From the NCBI GenBank assembly GCA_033763735.1, contig JANRJY010000119.1:1-64000 (forward strand): a stretch of 64,000 nucleotides of DNA, read 5' to 3'. The translations under genes were made by a program, and so were the position numbers. This DNA comes from JANRJY01 sp033763735 (GTDB lineage Bacteria > Bacteroidota > Bacteroidia > Cytophagales > UBA9547). Every line of letters starts with the position of its first letter. Within the stretch, counting starts at the first letter, position 1. Positions 53,044-62,193 of the stretch are shown here, piece after piece. The notes under the pieces are model-generated. The model worked only from the letters and a program-made list of their open reading frames with translations, was not told where the DNA came from and did no database searches.

Positions 53044-53561
53044 TGATTAAAAAAACATTTATTAAGTACAGGATTAGGAAAGGTTTAAAAAAGAAAAGAA
53101 CATTTCCTTTGCCAATTAAACTTAAAGATGCAAAAAAAATTGGGGTGATATGGGAAACATCTCAACAAAACATGATACCCTCATTTGAAGAGTTAATTCA
53201 TAACTATTGTAAGCCTTCAGTCGAAATTCAGTCCATTATTTATGCAGATAAAGTTAATAAAAAGGTTGCTTTGGAAACTGATTCTTTGATACAGTTGAAA
53301 GACATTAACTTTCTTGGAAAATTTAAAAGAATTAAAACACAACGATTTTTACGAAATGATTTTGACTTTATTTTTTGCCTTTCAATTAATATGCCATTAG
53401 TCATTCAAAATATTTTAGCAAATTGCAATGCTAAAGTAAGAGTAGGTTTTTTGGTAGAGAAAAACAAGTCGTTGCTCGACTTTATGTTCAAACCTTCCGA
53501 CCCAAAAAACACTTTTCAAACCTTTGGTGAAATGCTTGGATACATCCAAAAATTAAATTAA
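53043..53561 (+). CDS. DUF6913-type hypothetical protein
   Basis: A 172-residue cytosolic protein with a basic N-terminus (KYRIRKGLKKKRTFPLP). A Rossmann-like body follows (KKIGVIWETSQQNMIPSFEELI; DFDFIFCLSINMPLVIQNIL) and ends in TFQTFGEMLGYIQKL. It matches the small Bacteroidota-specific family found between ligA and dapA in many genomes. Its role is unknown. It overlaps ligA by one base, and dapA follows 17 bases later, so the three are likely co-transcribed. Confidence 0.8.
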   Translation: MIKKTFIKYRIRKGLKKKRTFPLPIKLKDAKKIGVIWETSQQNMIPSFEELIHNYCKPSVEIQSIIYADKVNKKVALETDSLIQLKDINFLGKFKRIKTQRFLRNDFDFIFCLSINMPLVIQNILANCNAKVRVGFLVEKNKSLLDFMFKPSDPKNTFQTFGEMLGYIQKLN

Positions 53562-53578
53562 TAAACCAAACTAATTAG

Positions 53579-54472
53579 ATGAATACATTTTATGGTACAG
53601 GGATAGCACTTGTAACTCCTTTTAATCGTGAAACTTATGTCGATTTTGAAGGTCTTAATTCAGTAATTACGCATGTAAGTAATGGAGGGGCTGATTATTT
53701 AGTATTACTTGGAACAACAGCTGAAACTGCAACACTCAATGGCATTGAAAAACGCCAGATCATCAGTTTTGTAAAACATCACAATCCTAAAAAACTTCCT
53801 TTAATGCTTGGCATTGGGGGAAATGATACCAATGAAATATTGGAGAAAATGAATGAAACTGATTTTAAAGGCATTGATGGTCTTTTGTCGGTATGTCCTT
53901 ACTACAACAAGCCCTCGCAAGAAGGTATTATTAATCATTTCAAAAAAATTGCAGATTATTGTCCGGTACCAGTGTATTTGTACAATATTCCAGGTCGTAC
54001 CGGTGTCAATATGACCGCTGCCACCACCGTAGCACTCGCTAAACATCCCAATATCAAAGGGATAAAAGAAGCTTCAGGGGACATCGTACAGGCCATTGAA
54101 ATAATGAAAAACAAACCTAAAGATGACTTTTTGCTAATCTCGGGCGATGATATTTATACACTTCCATTTATGTCGTTTGGTGGTGTAGGCGTAATATCGG
54201 CTGTGGCCAATGCATTGCCAAGTATATTCAAAAAAATGACAGATGCGGGTTTGAAAGGTGATTTCAAGACTGCAACAGAAGCTACATTTGCATTTTCGAG
54301 TTACAACAGATTAATGTTCGAAGAAGGTAATCCGGTAGGCGTAAAAGCGCTTTTGTCAGAAATGGGAATTTGCGAGGACATTGTTCGCTTACCTTTAATG
54401 CGCGCTTCCGATGGACTTAAAGGCAAAATTAAAGAAGTATATCAAAGAGATAAAAATGAGGGAAGGGTATAA
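53579..54472 (+). CDS. dapA: 4-hydroxy-tetrahydrodipicolinate synthase
   Basis: This enzyme condenses pyruvate with aspartate semialdehyde in lysine/diaminopimelate synthesis. The 297-residue TIM barrel has LLGTTAETATLNGIEKRQII, YYNKPSQEG, the catalytic YNIPGRTGVNM Tyr/Arg region and the Schiff-base Lys in KGIKEASGD. All expected residues are present. It supplies peptidoglycan diaminopimelate and lysine. Confidence 0.97.
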   Translation: MNTFYGTGIALVTPFNRETYVDFEGLNSVITHVSNGGADYLVLLGTTAETATLNGIEKRQIISFVKHHNPKKLPLMLGIGGNDTNEILEKMNETDFKGIDGLLSVCPYYNKPSQEGIINHFKKIADYCPVPVYLYNIPGRTGVNMTAATTVALAKHPNIKGIKEASGDIVQAIEIMKNKPKDDFLLISGDDIYTLPFMSFGGVGVISAVANALPSIFKKMTDAGLKGDFKTATEATFAFSSYNRLMFEEGNPVGVKALLSEMGICEDIVRLPLMRASDGLKGKIKEVYQRDKNEGRV

Positions 54473-54579
54473 TTGTTTTCAAACAATATTAGTTTAATTA
54501 TCATTTGAATTTATTTTATGATACTTACTTGATTAAAATTGGGATAAATACCCGTATCTTTGAAGCCTTTTAGCAGCAT

Positions 54580-56415
54580 TTGGAGCAGAATAAATTAAAA
54601 GAAATCAATTTTTTAGACACTTTACTGGAGGTAAATAACCTACAAACCAACTTTAAGACTGAACATGGTCAGGTATATGCAGTTGATAATGTTTCGTTCA
54701 AACTACGTAAAGGAGAAACTATTGGCATAGTAGGGGAGTCCGGCTCAGGCAAGTCAGTTACCGCATTGTCAATTATGCAGTTGATAAGCAATCCCGGAAA
54801 AATTACAGGAGGGGAAATGAAATTTAACTCCCGAATGTATGGCAATATTGACCTTGCTAAGGCTACCGAAAAGCAAATGCAAAAGCTTAGAGGAAACGAA
54901 ATATCGATGATATTTCAAGAGCCGATGACATCATTGAATCCGGTTTTTACTTGCGGCTATCAAGTAATGGAAACCATATTGCTTCATCAAAATGTAAAAA
55001 AGGAGGAGGCCTATAAGCGCACCATTGAATTATTTGAAAAAGTTAAACTCCCACGACCAACAGAAATTTTTAAATCCTATCCGCATCAAATTTCCGGTGG
55101 GCAAAAACAAAGGGTGATGATAGCCATGAGCATGGCATGCAACCCTTCAATTCTTATAGCCGATGAGCCAACTACCGCACTGGATGTAACCGTACAAGCT
55201 ACCATTTTGGACCTTATGCGTAAACTTAAGGAAGAAAACGACACTTCAATCATTTTCATCACCCATGATTTGGGTGTAATAGCTGAAATTGCTGATAGAG
55301 TAATTGTAATGTACCATGGTAAAATAGTGGAACAAGGAACAGTTCTTAATATTTTTACTAACCCCAAACACCCATATACCAAGGGACTGTTGGCTTGTCG
55401 ACCAAAATTAGATATTCGCCTTAGGGTGTTGCCTGTGGTTTCTGACTTTATGGATACCGATTCCGGTGGAAATATGGTTGAAAAAAAAGAACATAAGTTC
55501 GATACAATAATGGAGGCATTCCAAAAAAATTATGTGCCTCAGGAAGAAATCGTACAAAAAAGAGAAGCCATACTTAAGCAGTTTCCGATATTGGTTGTCA
55601 GAGATTTGAAAACATTTTTTCCTATCAATAAAGGACTTTTTAAGAAACCAACTGATTTCGTTAAAGCTGTTAATGACGTTAGTTTTGAAGTATATCCGGG
55701 AGAAACATTGGGGTTAGTTGGAGAATCAGGATGTGGCAAAACCACTCTTGGACGAACCATTCTTCGGTTAATAGAGCCAACAGATGGCGATATTATGTTT
55801 GATGGGAAAAATATTGTTGATATGAATCAACACGACTTGCGCGAAAAACGTAAGGACATGCAAATTATTTTTCAGGATCCATATTCCTCATTGAACCCTC
55901 GTATTCCAATTGGAGAGGCCATTATGGAACCGATGCGAATTCATGATATTTTTCCTTCGGAATTTGCTCGCAAAAAACATTTGTTTGAATTATTAGAAAC
56001 CGTAGGTCTAAAGCACACTCATTACAATCGTTACCCACATGAGTTTTCAGGTGGACAACGCCAACGTATATGTATAGCACGTGCATTGGCACTTAATCCT
56101 AAGTTTATCATTTGTGATGAATCGGTTTCGGCCTTGGATGTATCGGTTCAGGCACAAGTACTAAACTTGCTTAATGAACTCAAAGCAAAATTTAAAATCA
56201 CTTACATATTTATTTCGCACGATTTGTCGGTGGTTAAGTTTATGTCAGATAGAATAATAGTAATGAATAAAGGAAAAATAGAAGAGCAAGGTTTCGCTGA
56301 TGATATATATGCACATCCAAAATCGGAATACACTAAAACGTTGATCAATTCAATTCCTAAAGGTGAAATAGAACAAATCAGGTACACCAAGCTTAAGGAA
56401 AAATTGGAGAACTAG
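54580..56415 (+). CDS. Dpp/Opp-type ABC transporter, fused double ATPase
   Basis: The 611-residue protein carries two complete ATPase cassettes of the peptide/nickel class. The first has GESGSGKS, ISGGQKQR and LIADEPTTALD; the second has GESGCGKTT, FSGGQRQR and ICDESVSALD. Each is followed by the oligopeptide-transporter C-terminal extension (HPYTKGLL; HPKSEYTK). It thus combines DppD and DppF in one chain, as in many Bacteroidota. The permeases and binding protein are not in the window, so it is an orphan here. The start is a TTG at 54580; no better ATG is nearby. Confidence 0.93.
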   Translation: MEQNKLKEINFLDTLLEVNNLQTNFKTEHGQVYAVDNVSFKLRKGETIGIVGESGSGKSVTALSIMQLISNPGKITGGEMKFNSRMYGNIDLAKATEKQMQKLRGNEISMIFQEPMTSLNPVFTCGYQVMETILLHQNVKKEEAYKRTIELFEKVKLPRPTEIFKSYPHQISGGQKQRVMIAMSMACNPSILIADEPTTALDVTVQATILDLMRKLKEENDTSIIFITHDLGVIAEIADRVIVMYHGKIVEQGTVLNIFTNPKHPYTKGLLACRPKLDIRLRVLPVVSDFMDTDSGGNMVEKKEHKFDTIMEAFQKNYVPQEEIVQKREAILKQFPILVVRDLKTFFPINKGLFKKPTDFVKAVNDVSFEVYPGETLGLVGESGCGKTTLGRTILRLIEPTDGDIMFDGKNIVDMNQHDLREKRKDMQIIFQDPYSSLNPRIPIGEAIMEPMRIHDIFPSEFARKKHLFELLETVGLKHTHYNRYPHEFSGGQRQRICIARALALNPKFIICDESVSALDVSVQAQVLNLLNELKAKFKITYIFISHDLSVVKFMSDRIIVMNKGKIEEQGFADDIYAHPKSEYTKTLINSIPKGEIEQIRYTKLKEKLEN

Positions 56416-56474
56416 TTATTAGTTGTTAGTTATTAGTTGTTAGTTGTTAGTTGTTAGTTGTTAGTTGTTAGTTG
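56414..56474. repeat. Heptamer tandem repeat (AGTTGTT x8)
   Basis: Eight full 7-bp units, AGTTGTT with two AGTTATT variants, plus a partial unit run from 56414 to 56474. The array overlaps the stop codon of the ABC ATPase gene at 56413-56415. Arrays of this kind are prone to slippage. Confidence 0.85.
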
Positions 56475-56518
56475 GCAATAAGTAGTTGGTAGTCAATAAA
56501 TGACAGTTCATGTCTTTG

Positions 56519-56574
56519 TAAAATCGTAAATCGTAAATCTAAAATCGTAAATCGTAAATCGTAAATCGTAAATC
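56519..56574. repeat. Heptamer tandem repeat (GTAAATC) abutting leuB
   Basis: GTAAATC units, with single variants GTAAAATC and TAAAATC, run to 56574, and the leuB ATG begins at 56575. The repeat therefore occupies the whole ribosome-binding region. The same unit in the same orientation recurs at 58653-58694. Confidence 0.85.
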
Positions 56575-57645
56575 ATGCAAAAAAGCATTCTAGTAATTCC
56601 CGGTGATGGCATAGGTCAGGAAGTAACCGAATGGGGTAAAAAAGTTATTGAAAAAATTGCTTTAAAGTATAATCACAATTTTAATTATGATACTGCATTG
56701 ATGGGTCATGTGGCAATTGAGGCAACCGGAAATCCGCTTCCGGATGAAACATTAACAAAAGCAAAAAACTCCGATGCCATACTTTTTGGAGCTATAGGTC
56801 ATATTAAATACGATAATGATCCAAGTGCAAAAGTACGACCTGAACAAGGTCTTCTTAAAATAAGAAAAGAGCTGAACCTCTATGCCAACCTAAGACCAAT
56901 AAAGTTATTTGATGAATTGTTAGGTGCTTCAAGTATCAAACCAGAAATATTAAAGGGTTCTGATATTTTGTTTTTTAGAGAATTAACGGGTGATGTGTAC
57001 TTCGGTGAAAAAAAGCGTTCGGAAGATAAAAAAACGGCTTCTGACTTAATGATTTATCATGCATATGAAGTGGAGCGCATAGCCGAAAAAGCATATCAGG
57101 CAGCGAGAACAAGGAGAAAGAAATTATGTTCTGTAGATAAAGCCAATGTGCTTGAATCATCAAGACTTTGGAGAGAAGTGGTGCAGGAAATAGCTAAAAA
57201 GTATCCTGATGTTGAAACTGAGCATATGTTTATCGACAATGCAGCTATGCAACTAATCAAAGACCCAAAACGCTTTGATGTAGTACTAACTGCCAATTTG
57301 TTTGGTGATATTCTCACTGATGAAGCTTCTCAAATAGCCGGTTCTATGGGTATGCTTGCTTCGGCTTCCGTTGGGGACAAGTACGGTTTTTACGAACCAA
57401 TTCATGGTTCTGCACATGATATTGCGGGAAAGGGACTTGCCAATCCATTAGCTTCTATACTTTCTGCAGCTTTGTTGTTGGATATTTCTTTTGGATTAAA
57501 ACAAGAATCATTGGATATTATTTCTGCGGTTGAAAAAACATTGAAATCAGGTGCGCGGACCAAAGATATTGCGGATTCAAATACACCTTCACATCAGTTG
57601 CTTTCAACTTCACAAATGGGAGAGGCGGTATTGAGGTATTTGTAG
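56575..57645 (+). CDS. leuB: 3-isopropylmalate dehydrogenase
   Basis: This NAD-dependent enzyme oxidises and decarboxylates 3-isopropylmalate in leucine biosynthesis. The 356-residue protein has VIPGDGIGQEV, the substrate-binding Arg cluster (KIRKELNLYANLRPIK), ELTGDVYFGEK and FGDILTDEASQIAGSMGMLASASVG. GFYEPIHGSAHDIAGKG follows. Length and residues are complete. Other leu genes are absent from the window, so leuB is detached here. Its upstream region is a heptamer array with no clear promoter. It is convergent with the oxygenase gene. Confidence 0.95.
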   Translation: MQKSILVIPGDGIGQEVTEWGKKVIEKIALKYNHNFNYDTALMGHVAIEATGNPLPDETLTKAKNSDAILFGAIGHIKYDNDPSAKVRPEQGLLKIRKELNLYANLRPIKLFDELLGASSIKPEILKGSDILFFRELTGDVYFGEKKRSEDKKTASDLMIYHAYEVERIAEKAYQAARTRRKKLCSVDKANVLESSRLWREVVQEIAKKYPDVETEHMFIDNAAMQLIKDPKRFDVVLTANLFGDILTDEASQIAGSMGMLASASVGDKYGFYEPIHGSAHDIAGKGLANPLASILSAALLLDISFGLKQESLDIISAVEKTLKSGARTKDIADSNTPSHQLLSTSQMGEAVLRYL

Positions 57646-57665
57646 AAATTATACAGGATTGATTT

Positions 57666-58619
57666 TTACTTCTTCAACCCTAATTCTCTCAGCCTTTCAT
57701 CCAAAAATTCACCTGCGGTCATGTCGGTATAGTGTTTTGGATTTTCTATTTTGATACATTGTGGCAGACATGTCAAGTCCATATCTGCGCGAGGGTGCAT
57801 GAAAAATGGCATCGAATATCGAGGCAAGTGCATCAGTTCTTTGGGAGGATTCACCACTCTATGTGTGGTGGATTTCAATATATCATTAGTGAGTCGGGCA
57901 AGCATATCACCTACATTTACCACTATTTGGTCGGGCAATGCTGTTACGGCTACCCATGAACCGTCTTTCTTTTGAATCTGCAATCCATCGGCACTGGCAC
58001 CCATCAGTAAGGTAATCAAGTTAATATCCTCATGTGCAGCTGCCCTTACTGCTTCTTCTTTTTCAAAGGTGGGGTTTTCAATTGGGAAATAATGAATCGC
58101 CCTCAGGATACTATTGCCGGTGGCTACTTTTTCGTCAAAATAATCCGATTCCAAATGTAGGTACAATGCTATGGCTCTCAACAATTGAATGCCGGCCTGT
58201 TCCAATATTTTAAATGTTTTAATAGAAATGGTACTAAGTTCCGGTATTTCAACGGGCCATACATTGTCCGGATAATGGATGGAAAGTTCGGCCTCTTTGG
58301 GTTTGTTTTCCTGGCCGGTATGGTAAAATTCTTTTAAATCCGGCGTTTTAAATCCTTTAGCCGTTTCCTTTCCCTTACCTGTATAGCCTCTTTGACCAGC
58401 TCCATTTGGTATTTCATATTTTGATTTTATTTCTTGAGGAAGGGCAAAGAATTTTTGATAGGCTTTATATAATTCATCGCTTAATTCGCTCGTAAGTCCG
58501 TGATTTTTGACAGCTACAAACCCAATTTCATTAAAAGCCTTGCCTAATTCAGAAACAAAAGCATGTTTTTGTTCTTCATTGCCATTTACAAAATCATTTA
58601 AGTCAATTGATGGAATCAT
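57666..58619 (-). CDS. Fe(II)/2-oxoglutarate-dependent oxygenase (IPNS-like)
   Basis: A 317-residue oxygenase of the isopenicillin-N-synthase-like superfamily. It has the N-terminal DIOX_N region (GFVAVKNHGLTSELSDELYKA) and a jelly-roll core. Metal ligands are His and Asp in the AAHEDINLITLL segment and a distal His in STTHRVVNP. The 2-oxoglutarate-binding RYSMPFF motif is also present. All ligands are present. The substrate is unknown; bacterial members oxidise amino acids, hormones or pigments. It is convergent with leuB and separated from gltP by a heptamer array. Confidence 0.92.
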   Translation of the reverse strand: MIPSIDLNDFVNGNEEQKHAFVSELGKAFNEIGFVAVKNHGLTSELSDELYKAYQKFFALPQEIKSKYEIPNGAGQRGYTGKGKETAKGFKTPDLKEFYHTGQENKPKEAELSIHYPDNVWPVEIPELSTISIKTFKILEQAGIQLLRAIALYLHLESDYFDEKVATGNSILRAIHYFPIENPTFEKEEAVRAAAHEDINLITLLMGASADGLQIQKKDGSWVAVTALPDQIVVNVGDMLARLTNDILKSTTHRVVNPPKELMHLPRYSMPFFMHPRADMDLTCLPQCIKIENPKHYTDMTAGEFLDERLRELGLKK

Positions 58620-58652
58620 AGATGGTGAGATAGTGAGAAATAAATTTAATTG

Positions 58653-58694
58653 TTAAATCGTAAATCAAAAATCTTAAATCGTAAATCGTAAATC
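58653..58694. repeat. Heptamer tandem repeat (GTAAATC family), second copy
   Basis: Six 7-bp units (TTAAATC, GTAAATC, AAAAATC, TTAAATC, GTAAATC, GTAAATC) lie between the divergent oxygenase and gltP genes. With the array at 56519-56574 they form direct repeats bracketing leuB and the oxygenase gene. Confidence 0.8.
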
Positions 58695-58762
58695 ATTTAC
58701 AATTATCTGCAAGATATTTTTTCAAATGCATTATTCCATATATTGCATATTAAATTTTCGTT

Positions 58763-59980
58763 ATGCATTTGAAATTCCCATCTCTTACTACGCAAATATT
58801 TGTTTCAATGACTTTGGCAGTGGCTTTCGGGGCTTTTTTTCCGGAAACAGCCAAAAATTTCCAAATACTAAGCGATATTTTTTTACGACTCATCAAAATG
58901 ATAATTGCTCCCTTAGTGATTTCTACACTTATCGTAGGCATAGCCAAATTAGGCGATGTCGGTTCGGTGGGTCGCATTGGAGGTAAAACTTTAATTTACT
59001 TTTACAGTGCCACCATTGTTTCATTGCTTTTGGGGCTTTTGCTTGTTAATATATTTCAACCCGGGCACATGATGCAACTTACCCTGCCCCCTCAAGGAGC
59101 TGACACAGGATTGTCCACCACTTCGGGTGGTGATTTAAAAAGTTTTTTTTACCGATTGGTGCCTATTAGCATTGTGGATGCTATGGCCAAAAATGAAATT
59201 CTTCCAATTGTGATATTTGCAATATTTTTTGGTTTGGGTTTAGGAGCTGTGGGCGAAAAAGGCAAACCGGTATTTCATTTTATGGATTCGGTTGCCGAAA
59301 TTATGTTTAAAGTAACGGCTTATGTGATGGTATTTGCACCTTTAGGTGTATTTGGAGCTCTTAGTTCAGTAGTAGCCAAACAGGGCATTGGGGTGCTGGC
59401 AGGATATGCATACCTTATTGCTTGCTTTTATGGTGGACTCATAATTTTTGCGGCTGTGATACTTGGAGCCGTCTGTTATTTTTCGAGATTACATATACCA
59501 ACAATTCTCCGAACCGTTCGTGAACCCTTGCTTTTGGCATTTGGAACGGCTTCTTCAGAGGCTGCCTTTCCCAAAACCATGGAAGCACTGGAAAAACTGG
59601 GATGCCCCCCCAAAATAGTAGGCTTTGTATTGCCACTGGGCTATTCTTTCAACCTAGATGCAGCCATGATGAACATGACCTTTGCAACTATGTTTATAGC
59701 TCAAGCTTATGGAATGGAACTCACGGTTTCTCAGCAATTAACTATGCTATTTATATTGCTGATGGCAAGCAAAGGAGTTGCTGGTGTTCCTAGAGCTTCC
59801 TTAGTAGTAGTTGCTAGTATGTTAGGCACCTTTGGCATACCCATTGAAGGACTTTTGTTGTTATTAGGAATTGACCATATCCTTGATATGGGTCGATCGG
59901 TGGTTAATTTGTATGGAAATGTGATTGCTACTTGTGTAATTAGCATATGGGAAGATCCACAATTTGAACTCAATAAATAA
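58763..59980 (+). CDS. Dicarboxylate/amino acid:cation symporter (GltP/DctA-type)
   Basis: A DAACS-family transporter of 405 residues with eight helices and two re-entrant loops. Visible motifs are LRLIKMIIAPLVISTLIVGI, the Ser-rich loop FGTASSEAAFPKTMEAL, the helix-7 signature GYSFNLDAAMMNMTFATMFIAQA, and SKGVAGVPRASLVVVAS in the second hairpin. It imports glutamate, aspartate or C4-dicarboxylates with Na+ or H+; the exact substrate cannot be told. An intergenic hairpin separates it from the convergent kup gene. Confidence 0.95.
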   Translation: MHLKFPSLTTQIFVSMTLAVAFGAFFPETAKNFQILSDIFLRLIKMIIAPLVISTLIVGIAKLGDVGSVGRIGGKTLIYFYSATIVSLLLGLLLVNIFQPGHMMQLTLPPQGADTGLSTTSGGDLKSFFYRLVPISIVDAMAKNEILPIVIFAIFFGLGLGAVGEKGKPVFHFMDSVAEIMFKVTAYVMVFAPLGVFGALSSVVAKQGIGVLAGYAYLIACFYGGLIIFAAVILGAVCYFSRLHIPTILRTVREPLLLAFGTASSEAAFPKTMEALEKLGCPPKIVGFVLPLGYSFNLDAAMMNMTFATMFIAQAYGMELTVSQQLTMLFILLMASKGVAGVPRASLVVVASMLGTFGIPIEGLLLLLGIDHILDMGRSVVNLYGNVIATCVISIWEDPQFELNK

Positions 59981-60048
59981 CTCTTTTATTCAATAATTAC
60001 CCATGACAGTAGTTGGCAATTACTTTGACCAACAAGCAGCTAAGTTCG

Positions 60049-60092
60049 TTTGTTGGTGACCTCCACTATTTCTTACAAGAAACACCAACAAA
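60049..60092. terminator. Bidirectional hairpin between gltP and kup
   Basis: TTTGTTGGTG (60049-60058) pairs with CACCAACAAA (60083-60092). The intervening 24 bases carry a smaller TTTCTT/AAGAAA stem. It lies between convergent genes, and A/T-rich ends on both sides allow termination in either direction. Confidence 0.6.
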
Positions 60093-60104
60093 GGCGGAAA
60101 AACA

Positions 60105-62072
60105 TTAATGTACTCTTTCTATTTTTAGTGTAGTATTTGGTTGGTAGATGAGCGGTATTTGCTCAATTACTACATCACTTTTATCGAGTCCAAAGGCTTT
60201 TTCGTCACTAAGCCCTAGTTTTTTCAAAAAGAAATAAGCATCGAGCAACAATCCATCTTTGATTGCAAATTCATTTTCTACTGATAGAAATTTGTGGATA
60301 ACTACAAATTTATAATCAGGCTCGTTGTTGTATTTGGTGCTTCCGTCTGGACGCGTATGCAGGTTTAATTCCTTCCTTTGAACCAAGTCTTGAATTATTC
60401 TTTTAAAATATAATTCAGTCTTAGGAATTATTTTAAAACCTGTATTGATGGTTACTTTAATGACTTTATCATCTATAAGTTCAGAAACATCATAGCTCAA
60501 TGTATAGGGATCTTCCGTTTGGTTAATATGCAAAAACCAATACACATCGGCTCTTTTTGGCTTTTTAGAGAAAATAGAATGAATGATTTTTTCATCTATT
60601 TCATGTCTTACGTTTGATTTAGTCAGATAAATCAAATGGGTAGAAAACTGCGGAATACTGGTGTCGTTACTCAGTTCCATAATGAGTTGGCTATACTTGC
60701 CCAAGTCCACATATTTTACAAACTGTTTGTGAATAAATCTGGCGTAATACCATACATACATTACTGTGAAGATAAACAATTCGAAGAACAAGAACATCCA
60801 TCTTTCTTTGATTTTGGCCACATTGGCAATAAAGAAGGAAACTTCGATAGTGCTGAATAACAGTAAAATAAGTATTACACGGGCTTTATTCCATTTTAGT
60901 GTGTTTAGTAAAAAATAACTTAAAAGGACTGTAGTCATCATCATGGTGATGGTGATGGAAAAACCATATGCCGCTTCCATATGACTGCTTTCTTTGAAAT
61001 AGAGCATCATGAGTACACAACCAAACCACAGGATGGTATTCACGCTTGGAATGTAGATTTGTCCTTTACTTTCTGTGGGTTGTCGTACTGCTACTCTTGG
61101 CCAAAAGTTTAAGTTGATGGCTTCACTTATTAATGTGTAGCTACCACTTATAAGTGCTTGGGAAGCGATGATGGTGGCCAAGGTTGATATGAGAATGCTG
61201 GGCAACAAAAACCAATTGGGTACAATTTCATAAAAAGGATTTCGTCCGTCTAATAGTAGGCTGCCTTGATTCATTAACCACGATGCTTGTCCCAAATAGG
61301 CTAAAACCAAGCTTGTTTTTACGAATATCCAAGTCAGACGGATATTCTTGATGCCACAATGTCCCAAATCGGAGTAAAGGGCTTCTGCTCCTGTGGTACA
61401 TAAGAATACAGCACCTAAGAGCCAAAAACCACTTGGGTAATTGATTAATAGATCGTATGCATAAAATGGATTTAGTGCTTTCAGGATTTCTGGGTGATGT
61501 ATAATTTGACTTATCCCCAATACTGCTAACATGGTGAACCAAATACTCATAATTGGGCCAAAAAATTTCCCGATGGCCTCTGTACCAAATCGTTGGAAAA
61601 AGAATAATAAAGAGAGAATAGTCACTACAATACCTATTGTTAGTGCATTTCCGGGGACTACTATGTTTTCTAATCCTTTAACCAGGCTTAATCCTTCGAT
61701 GGCGGAGGCTACAGATATGGGCGGTGTTATGATGCCATCGGCCAAAAGTGTGGTAGCACCCAATATGGTAGGGATTACCAGATTTTTTCCGTACCGTTTT
61801 ACCAAGGCATAGAGCGAGAATATACCACCCTCCCCATGATTGTCAGCCCGCAAGGTCAACCAAATATACTTGATGGTAGTTTGGAATACCAAGGTCCAAA
61901 ACACACAGGAAACCCCTCCATAAACCAATTGTTCGTTAATTTCCCGGTCACCTATGATTGATTTGAAAACGTAAAGAGGACTGGTTCCAATGTCACCATA
62001 AATAATGCCTAGTGCCACGAGCAAGGAAGCTGCCGTTACTTTTCCGTTTATCCCATTTTTTGAAGTATCCAT
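60105..62072 (-). CDS. kup: KUP-family potassium uptake protein
   Basis: A K+/H+ symporter of 655 residues with twelve membrane helices in the first 440. Family motifs are present: LGIIYGDIGTSPLYVFKSII, ADNHGEGGIFSLYAL, LLADGIITPPISVASAIEGL and the central GAVFLCTTGAEALYSDLGH. A cytosolic C-terminal domain ends the protein. It is preceded on the same strand by kdpE- and kdpD-like genes, so its expression may be under that two-component system. Confidence 0.95.
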   Translation of the reverse strand: MDTSKNGINGKVTAASLLVALGIIYGDIGTSPLYVFKSIIGDREINEQLVYGGVSCVFWTLVFQTTIKYIWLTLRADNHGEGGIFSLYALVKRYGKNLVIPTILGATTLLADGIITPPISVASAIEGLSLVKGLENIVVPGNALTIGIVVTILSLLFFFQRFGTEAIGKFFGPIMSIWFTMLAVLGISQIIHHPEILKALNPFYAYDLLINYPSGFWLLGAVFLCTTGAEALYSDLGHCGIKNIRLTWIFVKTSLVLAYLGQASWLMNQGSLLLDGRNPFYEIVPNWFLLPSILISTLATIIASQALISGSYTLISEAINLNFWPRVAVRQPTESKGQIYIPSVNTILWFGCVLMMLYFKESSHMEAAYGFSITITMMMTTVLLSYFLLNTLKWNKARVILILLLFSTIEVSFFIANVAKIKERWMFLFFELFIFTVMYVWYYARFIHKQFVKYVDLGKYSQLIMELSNDTSIPQFSTHLIYLTKSNVRHEIDEKIIHSIFSKKPKRADVYWFLHINQTEDPYTLSYDVSELIDDKVIKVTINTGFKIIPKTELYFKRIIQDLVQRKELNLHTRPDGSTKYNNEPDYKFVVIHKFLSVENEFAIKDGLLLDAYFFLKKLGLSDEKAFGLDKSDVVIEQIPLIYQPNTTLKIERVH

Positions 62073-62193
62073 TTTGTTGAAATTTTAGAGTGTATTCATG
62101 GCTCAAATTTCCGTCAAATGGTATCGGTAGGATATAAATGTTTATTCGTTTAGTATAAAGAAAAAATAAAGAACGGGAGGTTTGTGACTGCAT

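Noticed and set aside
56414..56574. CRISPR array
   Set aside because: Units are 7 bp with no spacers; no cas genes are in the window. These are simple tandem repeats.
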